Source of the DNA: Methylotenera sp.
GTDB lineage: Bacteria > Pseudomonadota > Gammaproteobacteria > Burkholderiales > Methylophilaceae
Assembly: GCF_029945705.1 (NCBI RefSeq)
Contig: NZ_JAQSDC010000054.1
Location: 1-64,000, forward strand
Direction of reading: 5' to 3'
Length of the DNA stretch: 64,000 nt
Part shown: positions 63,960 to 64,000 of the stretch, in pieces
How the letters are laid out: the number at the start of each line of letters is the position of its first letter
Numbering within the stretch: the first letter of the stretch is position 1
Position numbers and translations under genes: made by a program
The notes under the pieces: generated by a model
Database searches by the model: none
What the model saw: only the letters and a program-made list of their open reading frames with translations
Told to the model about the DNA's origin: nothing

Positions 63960-64000
63960 TTGCACAACGTTAATGTAAAGTTGACATCTTCGTCATATTT
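63960..64000 (+). CDS. Possible 5' end of a gene running off the window
   Basis: A TTG at 63960 has AAGGAG at 63946-63951, 8 nt before it. The frame is open for 13 codons to the window edge. Too little is present to name a product. Confidence 0.25.
   Translation, partial: MHNVNVKLTSSSY

Overview
This window looks like a chromosomal segment of a Gram-negative betaproteobacterium, most plausibly a methylotroph of the Methylophilaceae (Methylotenera-like). That placement is an inference. It rests on the AT-leaning base composition, the betaproteobacterial style of the core genes (a GlcD/GlcF-type FAD and Fe-S giant protein, argJ followed by a DUF815 ATPase and a Nudix-ThiE fusion, Coq7-type ubiquinone synthesis, a System I cytochrome c maturation operon) and the absence of phage, IS or CRISPR sequence. 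No rRNA gene is present to settle it.

Layout. 1-8.6 kb: DoxX protein, rlhA, a ribbon-helix-helix/ParE toxin-antitoxin pair, an unknown coiled-coil protein, bioA, the PBP4 gene dacB, an FKBP lipoprotein, OsmC and VOC proteins. 8.2-13.1 kb: a minus-strand operon of a GlcF-like Fe-S protein, coq7 and a DUF2322-like gene; then ctpA, a SelW-like protein and an NlpC/P60 lipoprotein. 13.3-22.5 kb: a DinG-type helicase and the complete ccmABCDEFGHI operon, including a 54-codon ccmD. 22.5-30.2 kb: pepN, a KefB-type antiporter, an outer-membrane-type protein, tRNA-Arg(CCG), a two-haem cytochrome c and apaH. 30.2-36.7 kb: olsB-olsA, a glycine-zipper lipoprotein, a PfkB kinase, a TetR regulator divergent from an SRPBCC protein, a membrane-anchored protein resembling a TetR ligand domain without its DNA-binding part, hemJ and a TlpA-like thioredoxin. 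36.9-45.7 kb: the 1292-residue FAD/Fe-S oxidoreductase, an orphan gene in AT-rich DNA, OmpA-type and Ala/Lys-rich lipoproteins, and phoB-phoR with a downstream lipoprotein. 46-64 kb: an OFA-family transporter, ribH-nusB, a PP2C-FHA-HD-GYP signalling group, lpxH, two cyclophilins, an L,D-transpeptidase and a TPR protein with matching C-terminal domains, cysS, a diguanylate cyclase, argJ-DUF815-Nudix/ThiE, a PCu(A)C copper chaperone and yacG.

How the genes fit together. The ccm genes supply haem attachment for c-type cytochromes such as the two-haem protein at 28.3 kb. The phoB-phoR system is preceded by a Pho box. A longer array of the same 11-bp-spaced repeat lies in front of olsB-olsA, which suggests that ornithine lipid synthesis is switched on by phosphate starvation. 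The TetR regulator and its divergent SRPBCC neighbour share two copies of one inverted repeat.

The two observations most deserving a second look are the headless TetR-like membrane protein (34966-35766) and the Pho-box array in front of olsBA (31889-31928). No obviously new defence or mobile system was found.
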